NCBI GenBank assembly: GCA_019162745.1
Contig: JAFLLC010000029.1
Coordinates: 62,001-126,000, forward strand
DNA: 64,000 bases
From: Deltaproteobacteria bacterium
Lineage (GTDB): Bacteria > Desulfobacterota > Desulfuromonadia > Geobacterales > Pseudopelobacteraceae
Reading direction: 5' to 3'
Shown: positions 28,104 to 38,234 of the stretch, in pieces
Position numbering within the stretch: position 1 is the stretch's first letter
Layout of the letters: each line of letters starts with the position of its first letter
Position numbers and translations under genes: made by a program
Notes under the pieces: model-generated
Told to the model about the DNA's origin: nothing
What the model saw: the letters and a program-made list of their open reading frames with translations, nothing else
The model's database searches: none

Positions 28104-29460
28104 ATGAAAATTATCATCCTTGGTGCCGGTCCCTGTGGTCTGGGCGCTGCCCATCATCTCAACAAGCTTGGCCATATTGACTGGCAACTTTTTGAACGCA
28201 ACGATCATGTCGGCGGTCTGTCCGCTTCATTTCGTGATGACAACAGCTTCACCTGGGATGTTGGCGGTCATGTTCTCTTCTCCCATTATGATTATTTTGA
28301 CAAAGCTGTTGCTGAATCACTTGGAGATAACTACTTCGAGCATCAGCGGGAAAGCTGGATCCGTATCCTGCAATGTTGGGTGCCATATCCTTTTCAGAAC
28401 AATGTCAGATATCTTCCAGATGATGCGCTCCGTGAATGTGTCTCCGGATTGCGAGAGTTGTCAGGTTCTCCTGACAAAACGACAAACTTCAGGGATTGGA
28501 TGAATACGGTCTTCGGCTGCGGTATCGTCAAGTACTTCATGGAACCCTACAACAGTAAGGTATGGAGCGTGCCCGCTTAAATACATGAGTAAAGGGTGGA
28601 TCGCCGAGCGGGTGAGTGTGGTCGATCTTGATCGTATTGAACGCAATATTGCTGAGCAGCGCGATGATTTGGGCTGGGGGCCGAATAACATCTTCAAGTT
28701 TCCGAAATATGGTGGTACGGGTGCTATTTACGAAGGTATTGCTAAGCCACTACTTGAAAAAATTCATCTGCAGCATGAGATGATGGAGATAAATCTGGAG
28801 CAGAAGACAGTGGCTTTTTCCAATGGAAGGCTCGAACGGTATGATGTCCTAATCAATACATCACCACTTGACCTTCTTGTGGCAAAATGTCGTAATATTC
28901 CAGAGTCGATAGCAGATGCTGCTGGTAATCTGATTCACAATGGTGGCCTGATCGCCGGACTTGGATTTGAAGGCAAGCGTGATGACTCAAAATGCTGGAT
29001 GTATTTCCCTGAAAACAATTCACCCTTTTATCGTGTCACCAACTTTCACAACTATTCCCGTTTCAATGTCCCTGATGGCGATGCAGAGCGGTATTTTTCG
29101 CTCATGTGCGAGACGACCTATTCGTCACATAAGCCTGAAGATAAAACAAGAATTGTTGAATCTACAATCCAGGGGCTTGTGAACAGTGGCATGATTGATG
29201 AGGGGCAAAAGGCATACATTGCAAGTCGTTACCTTATCGATATTCCGTATTCCTATCCGGTGCCGACGTTAGGGCGTGACAAGTCACTTGCCACAATTCA
29301 GCCGTACCTTGAATCCAGATCAGTCTATTCCCGGGGCCGTTTCGGCGCCTGGAAATACGAGGTTGGCAATATGGACCATTCCTTTATGCAGGGGGTAGAG
29401 GTGGTTGAGCGGTTGTTGAAGGGCACAGACGAAAGTACATTGTTAGGTGCCGCAGGGTGA
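28104..29460 (+). pseudogene. FAD-dependent oxidoreductase (UDP-galactopyranose mutase/protoporphyrinogen-oxidase-like), split by a 1-nt frameshift
   Basis: ORFs 28104-28580 and 28585-29460 join as ...EPYNSKVWSVPA|KYMSKGWIAERVSVVD if one T at about 28577-28578 (GCTTAAATACATG) is removed. Confidence 0.85.
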
Positions 29461-30596
29461 ATATCAAGGCTATGAAACTGTTTGACTCCGCCATTGGCCG
29501 GACTGCGGCGTCCGTTATCCCTGAACCGGAGCAAAGAGAACCTCACTCAATGCTCACATCCGTCCTACTCATCCGCCCCGGCGGCATTGGTGATGCGGTA
29601 CTGCTTGCGCCTGCCATCAGTTCAGTAAAAAAGGCATACCACCAAGCTCGGATTACCATTCTTGCCGAGCGCCGCAATGCAGGAGTATTTTCAATAGTTC
29701 CGGGAGTAGATGAAGTTCTCTGCTATGACTGTCCGCGAGAGTTACTACAGGTCATGCGCTGCAGTTACGATGTGGTGATTGATACTGAGCAGTGTCATCG
29801 GTTGTCGGCCGTGGTGGCGCGGTTTGCAGCGGCACCGGTCAAAATCGGCTTCGATACCAACGAGCGCCGACGGATGTTTACCCATTCGATTCCTTATTCG
29901 CATAATGATTATGAAACGCTCAGCTTTATTAACCTCCTGAAGCCGCTGGGGATCGAAGCGGGGGGAGTGGAGACAGAGATTCCATTTCTGTCTGTTCCAG
30001 ATGCAGCCTCTGCAAAAATTGCTGGTCTGCTGGAATCACTGAATAATGAGCCATTTGTGACATTTTTTCCTGGTGCCAGTATTGCGGAGAGGCGCTGGGG
30101 TGCGGATCGTTTCCGGCAGGTGGCTGAAGTGCTGTCAGCTTTTGGCATCAGGACGGTTGTCGTGGGGGGAAAAGAAGATCGTCGGCAGGGCGAGGTGATC
30201 GCCGACGGAGGATTGGGGCTTAATCTTGCCGGTTTGACTTCGTTATCTGAAACCGCTGCCGTGATTCAAAAGAGTTCTCTATTGCTGAGTGGTGACTCCG
30301 GGGTGCTGCACATTGCCGTTGGTCTTGGAGTACCGACGGTATCTCTTTTCGGACCTGGAAGGGTAAAAAAATGGGCTCCGCGTGGGGATCGTCACATCGT
30401 GATCAACAAGGAATTGTCCTGCTCTCCCTGTACCACGTTTGGAACAACGCCACCCTGCTTGAATGAAACCAGATGCATGAGTGATATTACCGTTGATGAA
30501 GTAGTTAATGCCGTCACAATGCTGTTAACCAGCGTGGGAGCCATGCCGTCCCAGTGTTGCAAACGGGATTGGATTGAAATAAAGTGTAAGTCTTGA
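29457..30596 (+). CDS. Glycosyltransferase family 9 (heptosyltransferase-like)
   Basis: VLLIRPGGIGDAVLLAPAISSVK...VTFFPGASIAERRWGADRFRQVAEVL...LLLSGDSGVLHIAVGLGVPTVSLFGPG. Confidence 0.93.
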   Translation: MNIKAMKLFDSAIGRTAASVIPEPEQREPHSMLTSVLLIRPGGIGDAVLLAPAISSVKKAYHQARITILAERRNAGVFSIVPGVDEVLCYDCPRELLQVMRCSYDVVIDTEQCHRLSAVVARFAAAPVKIGFDTNERRRMFTHSIPYSHNDYETLSFINLLKPLGIEAGGVETEIPFLSVPDAASAKIAGLLESLNNEPFVTFFPGASIAERRWGADRFRQVAEVLSAFGIRTVVVGGKEDRRQGEVIADGGLGLNLAGLTSLSETAAVIQKSSLLLSGDSGVLHIAVGLGVPTVSLFGPGRVKKWAPRGDRHIVINKELSCSPCTTFGTTPPCLNETRCMSDITVDEVVNAVTMLLTSVGAMPSQCCKRDWIEIKCKS

Positions 30597-30682
30597 TCAT
30601 TTTCCCCTTCGATTATTCTACTCATTAAGAAGCCTTCTGTTGCTAAATAGTATGAAAAATAGTATTACTTAAATATGAATAG

Positions 30683-30946
30683 TTGGAGGTGGTCATGTAC
30701 AAAACAGTATCAGAAATTGATCGCGTCACCATTTCTCTTCCCCATGCCATTGCCTGTGAAATTGAGACATTGCGAGCTCAGCTGAATATATCACGATCAG
30801 AGATATTCAGGCTGGCAGTAGAGCGGTTTATTGAAGAACAACAGCGGAGCCGATTGCAGACAATTGCTGCTGAAATGTCAGAAGAGTATCGTTCCAACCG
30901 TGAGCTGGTTGTCTGTACGGCTATTGATGCTGAGGATTTCGCATGA
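30683..30946 (+). CDS. RHH antitoxin
   Basis: RVTISLPHAIACEIETLRAQLNISRSEIFRLAVERFIEE; overlaps the toxin start. Confidence 0.83.
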   Translation: MEVVMYKTVSEIDRVTISLPHAIACEIETLRAQLNISRSEIFRLAVERFIEEQQRSRLQTIAAEMSEEYRSNRELVVCTAIDAEDFA

Positions 30947-31284
30947 TGCAGTGTGAAATATGGCTGGTCAATCTTGACCCGACTGTTGGTGCCGAAATAA
31001 AAAAGAACCGCCCTTGCGTTATTATAAGTGATAATGCCATTGGTGCCCTGCCGCTTAAGATTATTGCCCCCCTTACTGACTTTAAGGAACGCTATCGCGT
31101 TGTCCCATGGATGGTTGTTCTTGAACCGGACTCTCACAACAATCTTTCAAAAACATCAGCACTTGATCTGTTCCAAGTGAGATGTGTCGCTGAAGAAAGA
31201 CTGATTCGCAGAATAGGCAGAATTGATGAAGGTGCCCTTCTTAAAGCCAAGTCAGCACTAAAAAAAGTTTTTGGGATCAGGTAA
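30943..31284 (+). CDS. MazF/PemK-family toxin
   Basis: CEIWLVNLDPTVGAEIKKNRPCVIISDNAIGALPLKIIAPLTDF. Confidence 0.92.
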   Translation: MMQCEIWLVNLDPTVGAEIKKNRPCVIISDNAIGALPLKIIAPLTDFKERYRVVPWMVVLEPDSHNNLSKTSALDLFQVRCVAEERLIRRIGRIDEGALLKAKSALKKVFGIR

Positions 31285-33063
31285 ATGTTCCGTATAGTTA
31301 CTACTCTTCTGCTTTTTCTCCTGATTTCAACGTTCTGCTCACCCGCCCTGTCTTTTACCTGCCCAGAAATTACCACAGTTGAAGCCAACCAACAGATGAT
31401 CTCTTTGGGAAACGATATCCGTCACCATAATCGGCTTTATTATGAGAAGGCACAACCGGCTATCAGTGATGCGGACTATGACCGGTTGTTTGCGAAGCTG
31501 GTCCGGCTTGAGGGATGCTTTCCGGCGATGGTCGCTGCAGATTCGCCTACCAGTACAGTGGGCAGCGGTACGGGAGGTGGAACGCTGAAGGTGAAGCATG
31601 AGCAGCCAATGCTCAGCTTGTCATCTTCAACCGGTTCGGAGGCGGTACGAGCGCTGTTTAAAAGGATTGCAACGGCCGGAAAAGTGCCGTTGCTGGTACA
31701 GCCGAAGGTTGACGGGCTGCCGGTGGAACTGACTTATGTTGCCGGCCGGCTGGTTTCTGCGTCGACGCGCGGGGATGGTCGTGTCGGCGAGGATGTGACG
31801 GAACGGGTTCGTGGAATCCATGGTATTCCGCATCTGTTGACCGGTATGTTTCCAGATCGGGTGGTGGTTCGTGGCGAAGTCTATGCGGATCTGCAACTGC
31901 TTCAAAGCTATGGGAAGGGGGCCGGAGCGGAAAAGTATGCTACCCCGCGTCATGCCGCAGCGGGAGTGTTAAAAGCGCAAAAACAAGATCCAGCGGCGGT
32001 GGCAATCCTGCGTCTGTTCCCCTTTGAACTGGTGACCACCGGACAGGTACGCTCCGACCTGTCGGCACTGCAGTTGCTATATGATTGGGGATTTACGGTT
32101 TCTTTTGAACATACCAAACAGGTGAAAAAATTTTCTGAAGTGCAGGCCGTTTACCGGACATACCTGGCTAATCGTGATCAACAGCCATTTGCCATGGACG
32201 GGATTGTGGTGAAAGTGGATGATCTGTCTCTTCGCCTCCGGTTGGGGGAGGGGGAACGTGCGCCTTTCTGGGCGGCGGCTTGGAAATATCCGCCGGATAC
32301 GGCCATGACCCGGGTACTTGAGATCCGCTGGACAGTAGGTCGTACCGGCCGCCGAACTCCAATAGCCGAGGTGAAACCGGTGCGCCTTGGCGGTGTGCAG
32401 GTTTCACGGGTTTCGCTGCATAGCGCTGCCGAAATTGCCAGGCTTGATATTGCGGCCGGGGATCAGATAGTGATCGCGCTGGTGGGAGATGTTATTCCTC
32501 AGGTACAGGAGGTGGTTGGGAGAGTCCCACGGAAATTCGTTACCGGATCAGCTACGAGAGAGGTTCCGGAGTCTTCCCTGGATGCGTGTCTGCGCGATTC
32601 ACCCGTATGCCGGGATCAGTTCCTGAGTAAAACAGCTTATTTTACGTCGAAGTCAGGGCTTAATATTGATGGCTTGGGGCGAGGGCGTCTGCAAAAGTTG
32701 GTTGAGGCGGGTCTGGTTACTGATATCCCCTCATTATTTTTATTGAAAGAAGAGGCGGTGGCTGCTGTTCCGGGGTTTGGTATGAAAACGGCGCGGCATC
32801 TGACGGTGGCAATCCGTGCCGCCAGTCACCCCGATTCTTTTCAACTTGCTGCCGCACTTGGTGTCCAAGGTGTCGGGCTGAAGTCGATACAGCGGTTGGC
32901 ACGACGGTTTATCTCACTGGATAAGCTGCTGGCGGTTGAGGATGATCAACTGGCCGCTCTTGCTGCTACTGATAGACGTGCAGCAAGAGCCCTTCGCACG
33001 TTCTTTAAGTCACCAGGAGGACAAGAGCTGCTGATAAAATTCCGTATATTGGAAATTCTGTAG
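31285..33063 (+). CDS. ligB: NAD-dependent DNA ligase, LigB-like, with predicted N-terminal signal peptide
   Basis: VQPKVDGLPVELTYVAGRLVSASTRGDGRVGEDVTERV (KxDG catalytic Lys), OB-fold and HhH region, no obvious BRCT; N-terminus MFRIVTTLLLFLLISTFCSPALSF. Confidence 0.83.
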   Translation: MFRIVTTLLLFLLISTFCSPALSFTCPEITTVEANQQMISLGNDIRHHNRLYYEKAQPAISDADYDRLFAKLVRLEGCFPAMVAADSPTSTVGSGTGGGTLKVKHEQPMLSLSSSTGSEAVRALFKRIATAGKVPLLVQPKVDGLPVELTYVAGRLVSASTRGDGRVGEDVTERVRGIHGIPHLLTGMFPDRVVVRGEVYADLQLLQSYGKGAGAEKYATPRHAAAGVLKAQKQDPAAVAILRLFPFELVTTGQVRSDLSALQLLYDWGFTVSFEHTKQVKKFSEVQAVYRTYLANRDQQPFAMDGIVVKVDDLSLRLRLGEGERAPFWAAAWKYPPDTAMTRVLEIRWTVGRTGRRTPIAEVKPVRLGGVQVSRVSLHSAAEIARLDIAAGDQIVIALVGDVIPQVQEVVGRVPRKFVTGSATREVPESSLDACLRDSPVCRDQFLSKTAYFTSKSGLNIDGLGRGRLQKLVEAGLVTDIPSLFLLKEEAVAAVPGFGMKTARHLTVAIRAASHPDSFQLAAALGVQGVGLKSIQRLARRFISLDKLLAVEDDQLAALAATDRRAARALRTFFKSPGGQELLIKFRILEIL

Positions 33064-33065
33064 GA

Positions 33066-34586
33066 TTACTCCTCGATCCTCGGAAAGAGCGCCTCGGCCT
33101 TTGTTACCGTCGTTCCCCCTTTCAAACCGCCCCAAACAAGCCCCTCTTTAGAGACAGTTTCATTCCACCCCAAAGATGCCAGTGCCTTTTCCGATGTTGT
33201 CGGTAGAAAAGCAGATAAGATGCATTGTGTGACGCGCTGCGATTCGAGCAGGGTGTACATGACCGTGGCAAGGCGCTCGCTGGCGGCCGGATCTTTGGCC
33301 AGTGTCCAGGGGGCGGTCTCATCGATGTATTTGTTGCCGGCGGAGATGACCTCCCATATTGCCTGTAGTGCCTTGCTGAAGGCCAGCTCATCGATAAATT
33401 TATCGACAATCGCTACCATCTCCTCAGTTTTAATCTTCAGAGCCTGATCGATTTCCGCCATTTCACCAGCAGCAGGAAGGATGCCGGCAAAGTATTTAAC
33501 CGCCATGGCGGTTGAGCGGCTGAGCAGGTTGCCGATGTCGTTGGCCAGGTCGGAGTTGATCCGCTGAACGAGGGCGGTGTGGGAAAAATCGCCATCCAGG
33601 CCGAAAGGTACTTCGCGCAACAGGAAGTATCTGACGGCGTCTACGCCGTATTTGTCGATCAGCATGTTCGGTTCGACGACGTTCTGCAAGCTCTTGCTCA
33701 TCTTCTGCCCTTCAACCGTCCACCAGCCGTGGGCAAAGACCTTCTTCGGGAGCGGCAGTCCGGCTGCCATCAGAAAGGTCGGCCAGTAAACGGCGTGGAA
33801 ACGGAGGATATCCTTGCCGAGCAGGTGGACATCGACCGGCCAGTAGCGGCCGTAGTTGCCGGACTCATCTGGATAGCCGAGAGCGGTGATGTAGTTGGTC
33901 AGGGCATCGAACCAGACGTAGATGATGTGACGGTCGTTTCCTGGTACCGGGATGCCCCAGGAAAAGGTGGTGCGGGACACCGACAGGTCGCGCAGCCCTT
34001 CCTTGATAAAGGAGATGATCTCGTTGCGCTTGCTCTTGGGCTGGATGAAGTCCGGATTGGCTTCAATATGGGCCACCAGCTGCTCCTGATATTTGCTCAT
34101 GCGGAAGAAATATGATTCCTCCTTTAGCTTGTCTACCGGACGGTTGCAGTCGGGGCAGCGTCCTTCGTTCAGCTGGGTCTCGGTCCAGAAAGTTTCACAG
34201 GGGGTGCAGTACCAATCTTCATACTCGCCGAGGTAGATGTCCCCCTTGTCGAGAATGTCTTTAAATATTCTGCTGACGCCGTTTTTGTGGCGTTCCTGAG
34301 TCGTGCGGATAAAGTCGTTATTGGAGATCCCCAGCCGCTCCCAGAGTGCCTGAAAACGCTTGACCACTCGATCAGCCAGTTCCAACGGCGTTTCTCCTGC
34401 GGCTGTAGCGGCTTTTTCCACCTTCTGACCATGTTCATCGCTGCCGGTCAGGAAATAGACGTCGTACCCCATCAGGCGTTTGTAGCGTGCCAGGACATCG
34501 CCGGCAACAGTGGTATAGGCATGACCGATATGCGGCACATCATTCACATAATAGATCGGGGTGGTTACATAAAAGGTCGGTTTCAT
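33066..34586 (-). CDS. metG: Methionyl-tRNA synthetase
   Basis: MKPTFYVTTPIYYVNDVPHIGHAYTTVAGDVLARYKRLMGYDVYFLTGSDEHGQKVEKAA, KMSKSLQNVV; real start at 34586 rather than the ORF-track start 34925. Confidence 0.95.
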   Translation of the reverse strand: MKPTFYVTTPIYYVNDVPHIGHAYTTVAGDVLARYKRLMGYDVYFLTGSDEHGQKVEKAATAAGETPLELADRVVKRFQALWERLGISNNDFIRTTQERHKNGVSRIFKDILDKGDIYLGEYEDWYCTPCETFWTETQLNEGRCPDCNRPVDKLKEESYFFRMSKYQEQLVAHIEANPDFIQPKSKRNEIISFIKEGLRDLSVSRTTFSWGIPVPGNDRHIIYVWFDALTNYITALGYPDESGNYGRYWPVDVHLLGKDILRFHAVYWPTFLMAAGLPLPKKVFAHGWWTVEGQKMSKSLQNVVEPNMLIDKYGVDAVRYFLLREVPFGLDGDFSHTALVQRINSDLANDIGNLLSRSTAMAVKYFAGILPAAGEMAEIDQALKIKTEEMVAIVDKFIDELAFSKALQAIWEVISAGNKYIDETAPWTLAKDPAASERLATVMYTLLESQRVTQCILSAFLPTTSEKALASLGWNETVSKEGLVWGGLKGGTTVTKAEALFPRIEE

Positions 34587-34587
34587 A

Positions 34588-35697
34588 TCAGGCTCCTGAT
34601 GATGGTGTCGGTGTGCCGCTGTCCGGTGTGGACCCGGATGGCTTGCGATTGGCATGTTTGCGGGACCGGTGTTTCTTGCGCGGTAGTCCGGTTTTAGGTG
34701 CATCAGTTGGAGTTGTGTCAGTCGTGTTTTCCTGGCGGACTGGTTGCGCAGGAGCTGCTTTTGCGTTGCTTTCCGCTTGAGTATATGATTCGAGGGAAGT
34801 TTTTTCCTGCTTGCGGCGCTGATCGGGGCGCCTTTCGCGGGGGCGCTGGGGTGCCCGTAATGGTGCCGGAGCTGCAGCAGCAACCGGAACTGCGGCGGGA
34901 GCGCCATCACCAAGGATTTCATCACGTTTGATGACGATTATCTTGTTGTCGTCAAGTTTGAGCGTGATGTTTCCGGTCAGGATATTGACTTTATCAACCA
35001 CTCCGACCGCGGTGACGGTGCGGACCCGTTTTCCTGATTTCGGGAAGTTTTTGCGCAGACAGCAATAGGTCTCATATTCATAATCAAGGCAGCAGAGCAG
35101 CCGCCCGCATTGCCCCGATATCTTGTTCGGATTCAAGGCCAGATTCTGCTCTTTGGCCATCTTGACGGAAACCGGCTGGAATTCTCTCAGGAAAGAGCTG
35201 CAGCAGAGTTCGCGGCCGCAGATCCCGATACCGCCGGTCATTTTGGCTTCATCGCGCACCCCGATCTGACGCATTTCGATACGGGTATGAAAAGAGTGGG
35301 CGAGATCTTTTACCAGGTCACGGAAATCAACCCGGCCATCAGCAGTAAAGAAAAAAACCGCCTTGCTGCTATCGAACTGATATTCGACACGTACCAGTTT
35401 CATCGGCATGGTGCGTTCGATAATCCGGTTGACGCAGAAGCGGTACGCCTCCTGTTCTTTCTGGGAAATACGCTCAACTGTCGCCATGTCTTCGGCGGTA
35501 GCCTTGCGCTTGACAAGCGCCAGAGAACCGGTCGCGCCGTCCTCTTTTTCTACCGGCGGTTTGACCAGCTGTCCGACTCCTACACCCCGCTCTGTTTCAA
35601 CAACAACGTGGTCTCCCTTGGCAAGATCAAGGGAGCCGGCGTCAAAATCAAACATCTTGCCGGCTTTGGTAAATTGAATGGTTACGATATGTGACAA
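34588..35697 (-). CDS. ricT: PSP1/RicT (YaaT)-family protein
   Basis: IGICGRELCCSSFLREFQPVSVKMAKEQNLALNPNKISGQCGRLLCCLDYEYETY. Confidence 0.92.
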   Translation of the reverse strand: MSHIVTIQFTKAGKMFDFDAGSLDLAKGDHVVVETERGVGVGQLVKPPVEKEDGATGSLALVKRKATAEDMATVERISQKEQEAYRFCVNRIIERTMPMKLVRVEYQFDSSKAVFFFTADGRVDFRDLVKDLAHSFHTRIEMRQIGVRDEAKMTGGIGICGRELCCSSFLREFQPVSVKMAKEQNLALNPNKISGQCGRLLCCLDYEYETYCCLRKNFPKSGKRVRTVTAVGVVDKVNILTGNITLKLDDNKIIVIKRDEILGDGAPAAVPVAAAAPAPLRAPQRPRERRPDQRRKQEKTSLESYTQAESNAKAAPAQPVRQENTTDTTPTDAPKTGLPRKKHRSRKHANRKPSGSTPDSGTPTPSSGA

Positions 35698-35732
35698 AAA
35701 GACCTCCTGAAAGTAGTATCTCTATTCCCGGG

Positions 35733-36710
35733 TTACCTGCTGCCAGCCATGGTCATAAACAGATGATCCAGAGCCAGCTTGGGATTTGCATTGCGCTGGA
35801 CATCTCGTTTGGTTTCATAGATCCGTTCCAGCAGCGCAAGGTTACGAGGCAGCGATCGCCTGGTTGCGATGGATTCGATCGCTGGTCTGACTGAGCGGTT
35901 GACAATTTCTCCGCTCCCCGCTCCGAGATGAACCGCATCACGATAGAAAGAGAGCAGCATGTCGAGCAGTTCGAGTGTCGTGTCCCGGTTGCCGGACAGC
36001 TCCTCGGCGGCATCAAAAACGGTTGATATCTGGTGAATATTCAGCTGTGATACTCTGGACAATACTGCTTCACGTCGCGCAACCAGTGATTCGTTGTCCA
36101 GTTCCAAAGCCCTCTGCAGACTCCCTCCCGACATCGGTGCAACAAGCGCGGCAGCATCAGGCGCCATTCCGCTCCGCTGGAGGAGTAACAGCAAGTGTTC
36201 GGGAGAAAGCGGCGCAAATCTGATCAGTTGACAGCGGGAACGGACCGTTGGCAGCAGCAGTCCGGCATTTTCGGTCAGCAGTATAATCAGGGCATTGCCG
36301 GGCGGCTCTTCCAATGTTTTCAGCAGGGAGTTGGCAGCGCTCACGCTCATCCGTTCGGCCGGGTCAATTATACAAGCCTTGCGGGGGGCTTCGTAAGGGC
36401 GTAAAGACAGGTCGTGCTGCATCTCCCGCAACTGCTCGATGCTGATGTCGCGTTTATCCGGCAATGGTGCGATCAGATGTATATCAGGATGGTTGCCGCC
36501 GTTAATTTTACGGCATGAAGGGCAGGCCCCGCAGGCATCATCCGGCAGAACTGTGCAGAAAAGAGCCTGAATCAGTGCTGATGCTGTCTTTTTCCGCCCG
36601 CATCCGGGCACACCTTCAAACAGGTAGGAGTGAGCGGTTTTACCGCTCCGCAGTGAGCGGCGCAGAACCTCAATGATTCGATCATGTCCGGAGATGTCAG
36701 CAAAAGGCAC
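35733..36710 (-). CDS. holB: DNA polymerase III delta' subunit
   Basis: VPFADISGHDRIIEVLRRSLRSGKTAHSYLFEGVPGCGRKKTASALIQALFC...CGACPSCRKINGGNHPDIHLI; GTG start at 36710 overlaps tmk. Confidence 0.92.
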   Translation of the reverse strand: MPFADISGHDRIIEVLRRSLRSGKTAHSYLFEGVPGCGRKKTASALIQALFCTVLPDDACGACPSCRKINGGNHPDIHLIAPLPDKRDISIEQLREMQHDLSLRPYEAPRKACIIDPAERMSVSAANSLLKTLEEPPGNALIILLTENAGLLLPTVRSRCQLIRFAPLSPEHLLLLLQRSGMAPDAAALVAPMSGGSLQRALELDNESLVARREAVLSRVSQLNIHQISTVFDAAEELSGNRDTTLELLDMLLSFYRDAVHLGAGSGEIVNRSVRPAIESIATRRSLPRNLALLERIYETKRDVQRNANPKLALDHLFMTMAGSR

Positions 36711-37362
36711 TCGCGGCCTCCGGAATCCGTGCCAACAGTTGTGTGGAAATGGTGGAAAATATCTCTTCAATTGTAGCAGCGCCGTTGATAACCAAAAAAC
36801 GGTTTGGCTCGTCAGCCGCCAACTGCAGGTACCCGGCGCGGACTTTCTGATGGAAGGGGAGTGACTCCAGTTCAAAGCGTTCCTCACGTGGTCCGCTACT
36901 CGCCTCGATTCTGCGCCTTGCCCGCTCCAGGCCGATGCGTGGGTCACAATCGACAAGAACCGTCAGGTCGGGTGAAATCCCCTGGCACGCCTGAAGATTA
37001 AGGGTGTCTATAACGCCCCGATCGATGCCACGCCCGAAGCTCTGATATGCCACCGTCGCATCACTGAAACGGTCACAGAGCACTATATCTCCAGTATTCA
37101 AGGCCGGAATGATGACCTCGCTGACATGCTGGGCTCTGGCGGCAGCATACAGCATCAGTTCTGCCAGAGGAGAAAGAGCGCGGTTCTCGGCATCAAGCAG
37201 GATTGAGCGGATTTTATCAGCAATCGGACAGCCGCCCGGTTCGCGGGTCAGAACCGTGTCTATACCGTGAGCCGAGAGAAACTCTGACAGCAGCTTGATC
37301 TGGGTGGTTTTACCGCACCCTTCAACGCCTTCAAATGTAATGAAATAACCCACGTGCATCAC
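36697..37362 (-). CDS. tmk: Thymidylate kinase
   Basis: YFITFEGVEGCGKTTQIKLLSEFL...VLTREPGGCPIADKIRSILL...VLCDRFSDATVAYQSFGRG. Confidence 0.96.
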   Translation of the reverse strand: MMHVGYFITFEGVEGCGKTTQIKLLSEFLSAHGIDTVLTREPGGCPIADKIRSILLDAENRALSPLAELMLYAAARAQHVSEVIIPALNTGDIVLCDRFSDATVAYQSFGRGIDRGVIDTLNLQACQGISPDLTVLVDCDPRIGLERARRRIEASSGPREERFELESLPFHQKVRAGYLQLAADEPNRFLVINGAATIEEIFSTISTQLLARIPEAASAFC

Positions 37363-37523
37363 CTTGATCTGCAGAGTTGATTCTACGGCTAAATTAAATG
37401 CAGGATTATAGGCAAGCGCCCCTGAATTATCAACCTAAATTCCCACTCTTCTCCTTCTTTCAATGACTTTCGGTTGCCAAAAACTGATATGGTGGCTATA
37501 GTCATAGTGTTTTGAGGTGTTCT

Positions 37524-38234
37524 ATGACTATCAATGTTCATCAACTAGAGCAACAGCTCCAATACCCGTTTCGTGATCAGAGCCTTCTCCTTCAAGCGCT
37601 GACGCACCCATCTTATCTGCATGAAGTCGGTGGAAACGATGGGGGGGACTACCAGCGCCTTGAATTTCTGGGTGATGCGGTATTAGGTCTGTTGTTGGCT
37701 GAAATGCTGTATATCCGTTATCCGGATTGGGATGAGGGTGCACTGTCGCAATTGCGCTCCCGCCTGGCTGGTCAGGATTTATTGGCCGATCGGGCAAGGA
37801 AGTTGGGAATCGGCAGCTTTATCCTGCTCGGGCGTGGTGAGGAACAGAGTGCCGGTCGGGAGAAGGATTCGATTCTTGCCGATGTCATGGAGGCTCTGAT
37901 TGCTGCTCTGTATCAGGATGGCGGTCTTCAGGCAGCGCGGGCTCTGGTTGAACTGATGTTTGAAGAGTTGGCGGCCGCTCCGGAGTCGCTTGTTTTGGGA
38001 CGTGATTTTAAGAGTGAACTGCAGGAATATCTATCATCAAGCGGCTATCCTGCCCCGGAATATCGTCTGCTGGAGGAGTCCGGTCCGCCTCACGACCGTT
38101 CTTTTGTTTTTCAGATTATGGTCGGCGACAAGAGTGCCGGAGTTGGTCAGGGAAAATCGAAGAAAATTGCCCAGCAGACTGCTGCTGCCGAGGCTCTTGA
38201 TAAACTTCAGTCGGCTGCCGGTCAGATCGTGTGA
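37524..38234 (+). CDS. rnc: Ribonuclease III
   Basis: LLLQALTHPSYLHEVGG..YQRLEFLGDAVLGLLLAEMLY, C-terminal dsRBD. Confidence 0.96.
   Translation: MTINVHQLEQQLQYPFRDQSLLLQALTHPSYLHEVGGNDGGDYQRLEFLGDAVLGLLLAEMLYIRYPDWDEGALSQLRSRLAGQDLLADRARKLGIGSFILLGRGEEQSAGREKDSILADVMEALIAALYQDGGLQAARALVELMFEELAAAPESLVLGRDFKSELQEYLSSSGYPAPEYRLLEESGPPHDRSFVFQIMVGDKSAGVGQGKSKKIAQQTAAAEALDKLQSAAGQIV

Noticed and set aside
33122-34931. ORFs on the plus strand across metG and the long N-terminal extension of the 33066-34925 ORF
   Set aside because: MetG homology starts at M (34586); the extension overlaps ricT and is off-frame sequence of it.
36711-36956. N-terminal extension of holB in the ORF track
   Set aside because: It is antisense-frame read-through of tmk; homology begins at GTG 36710.
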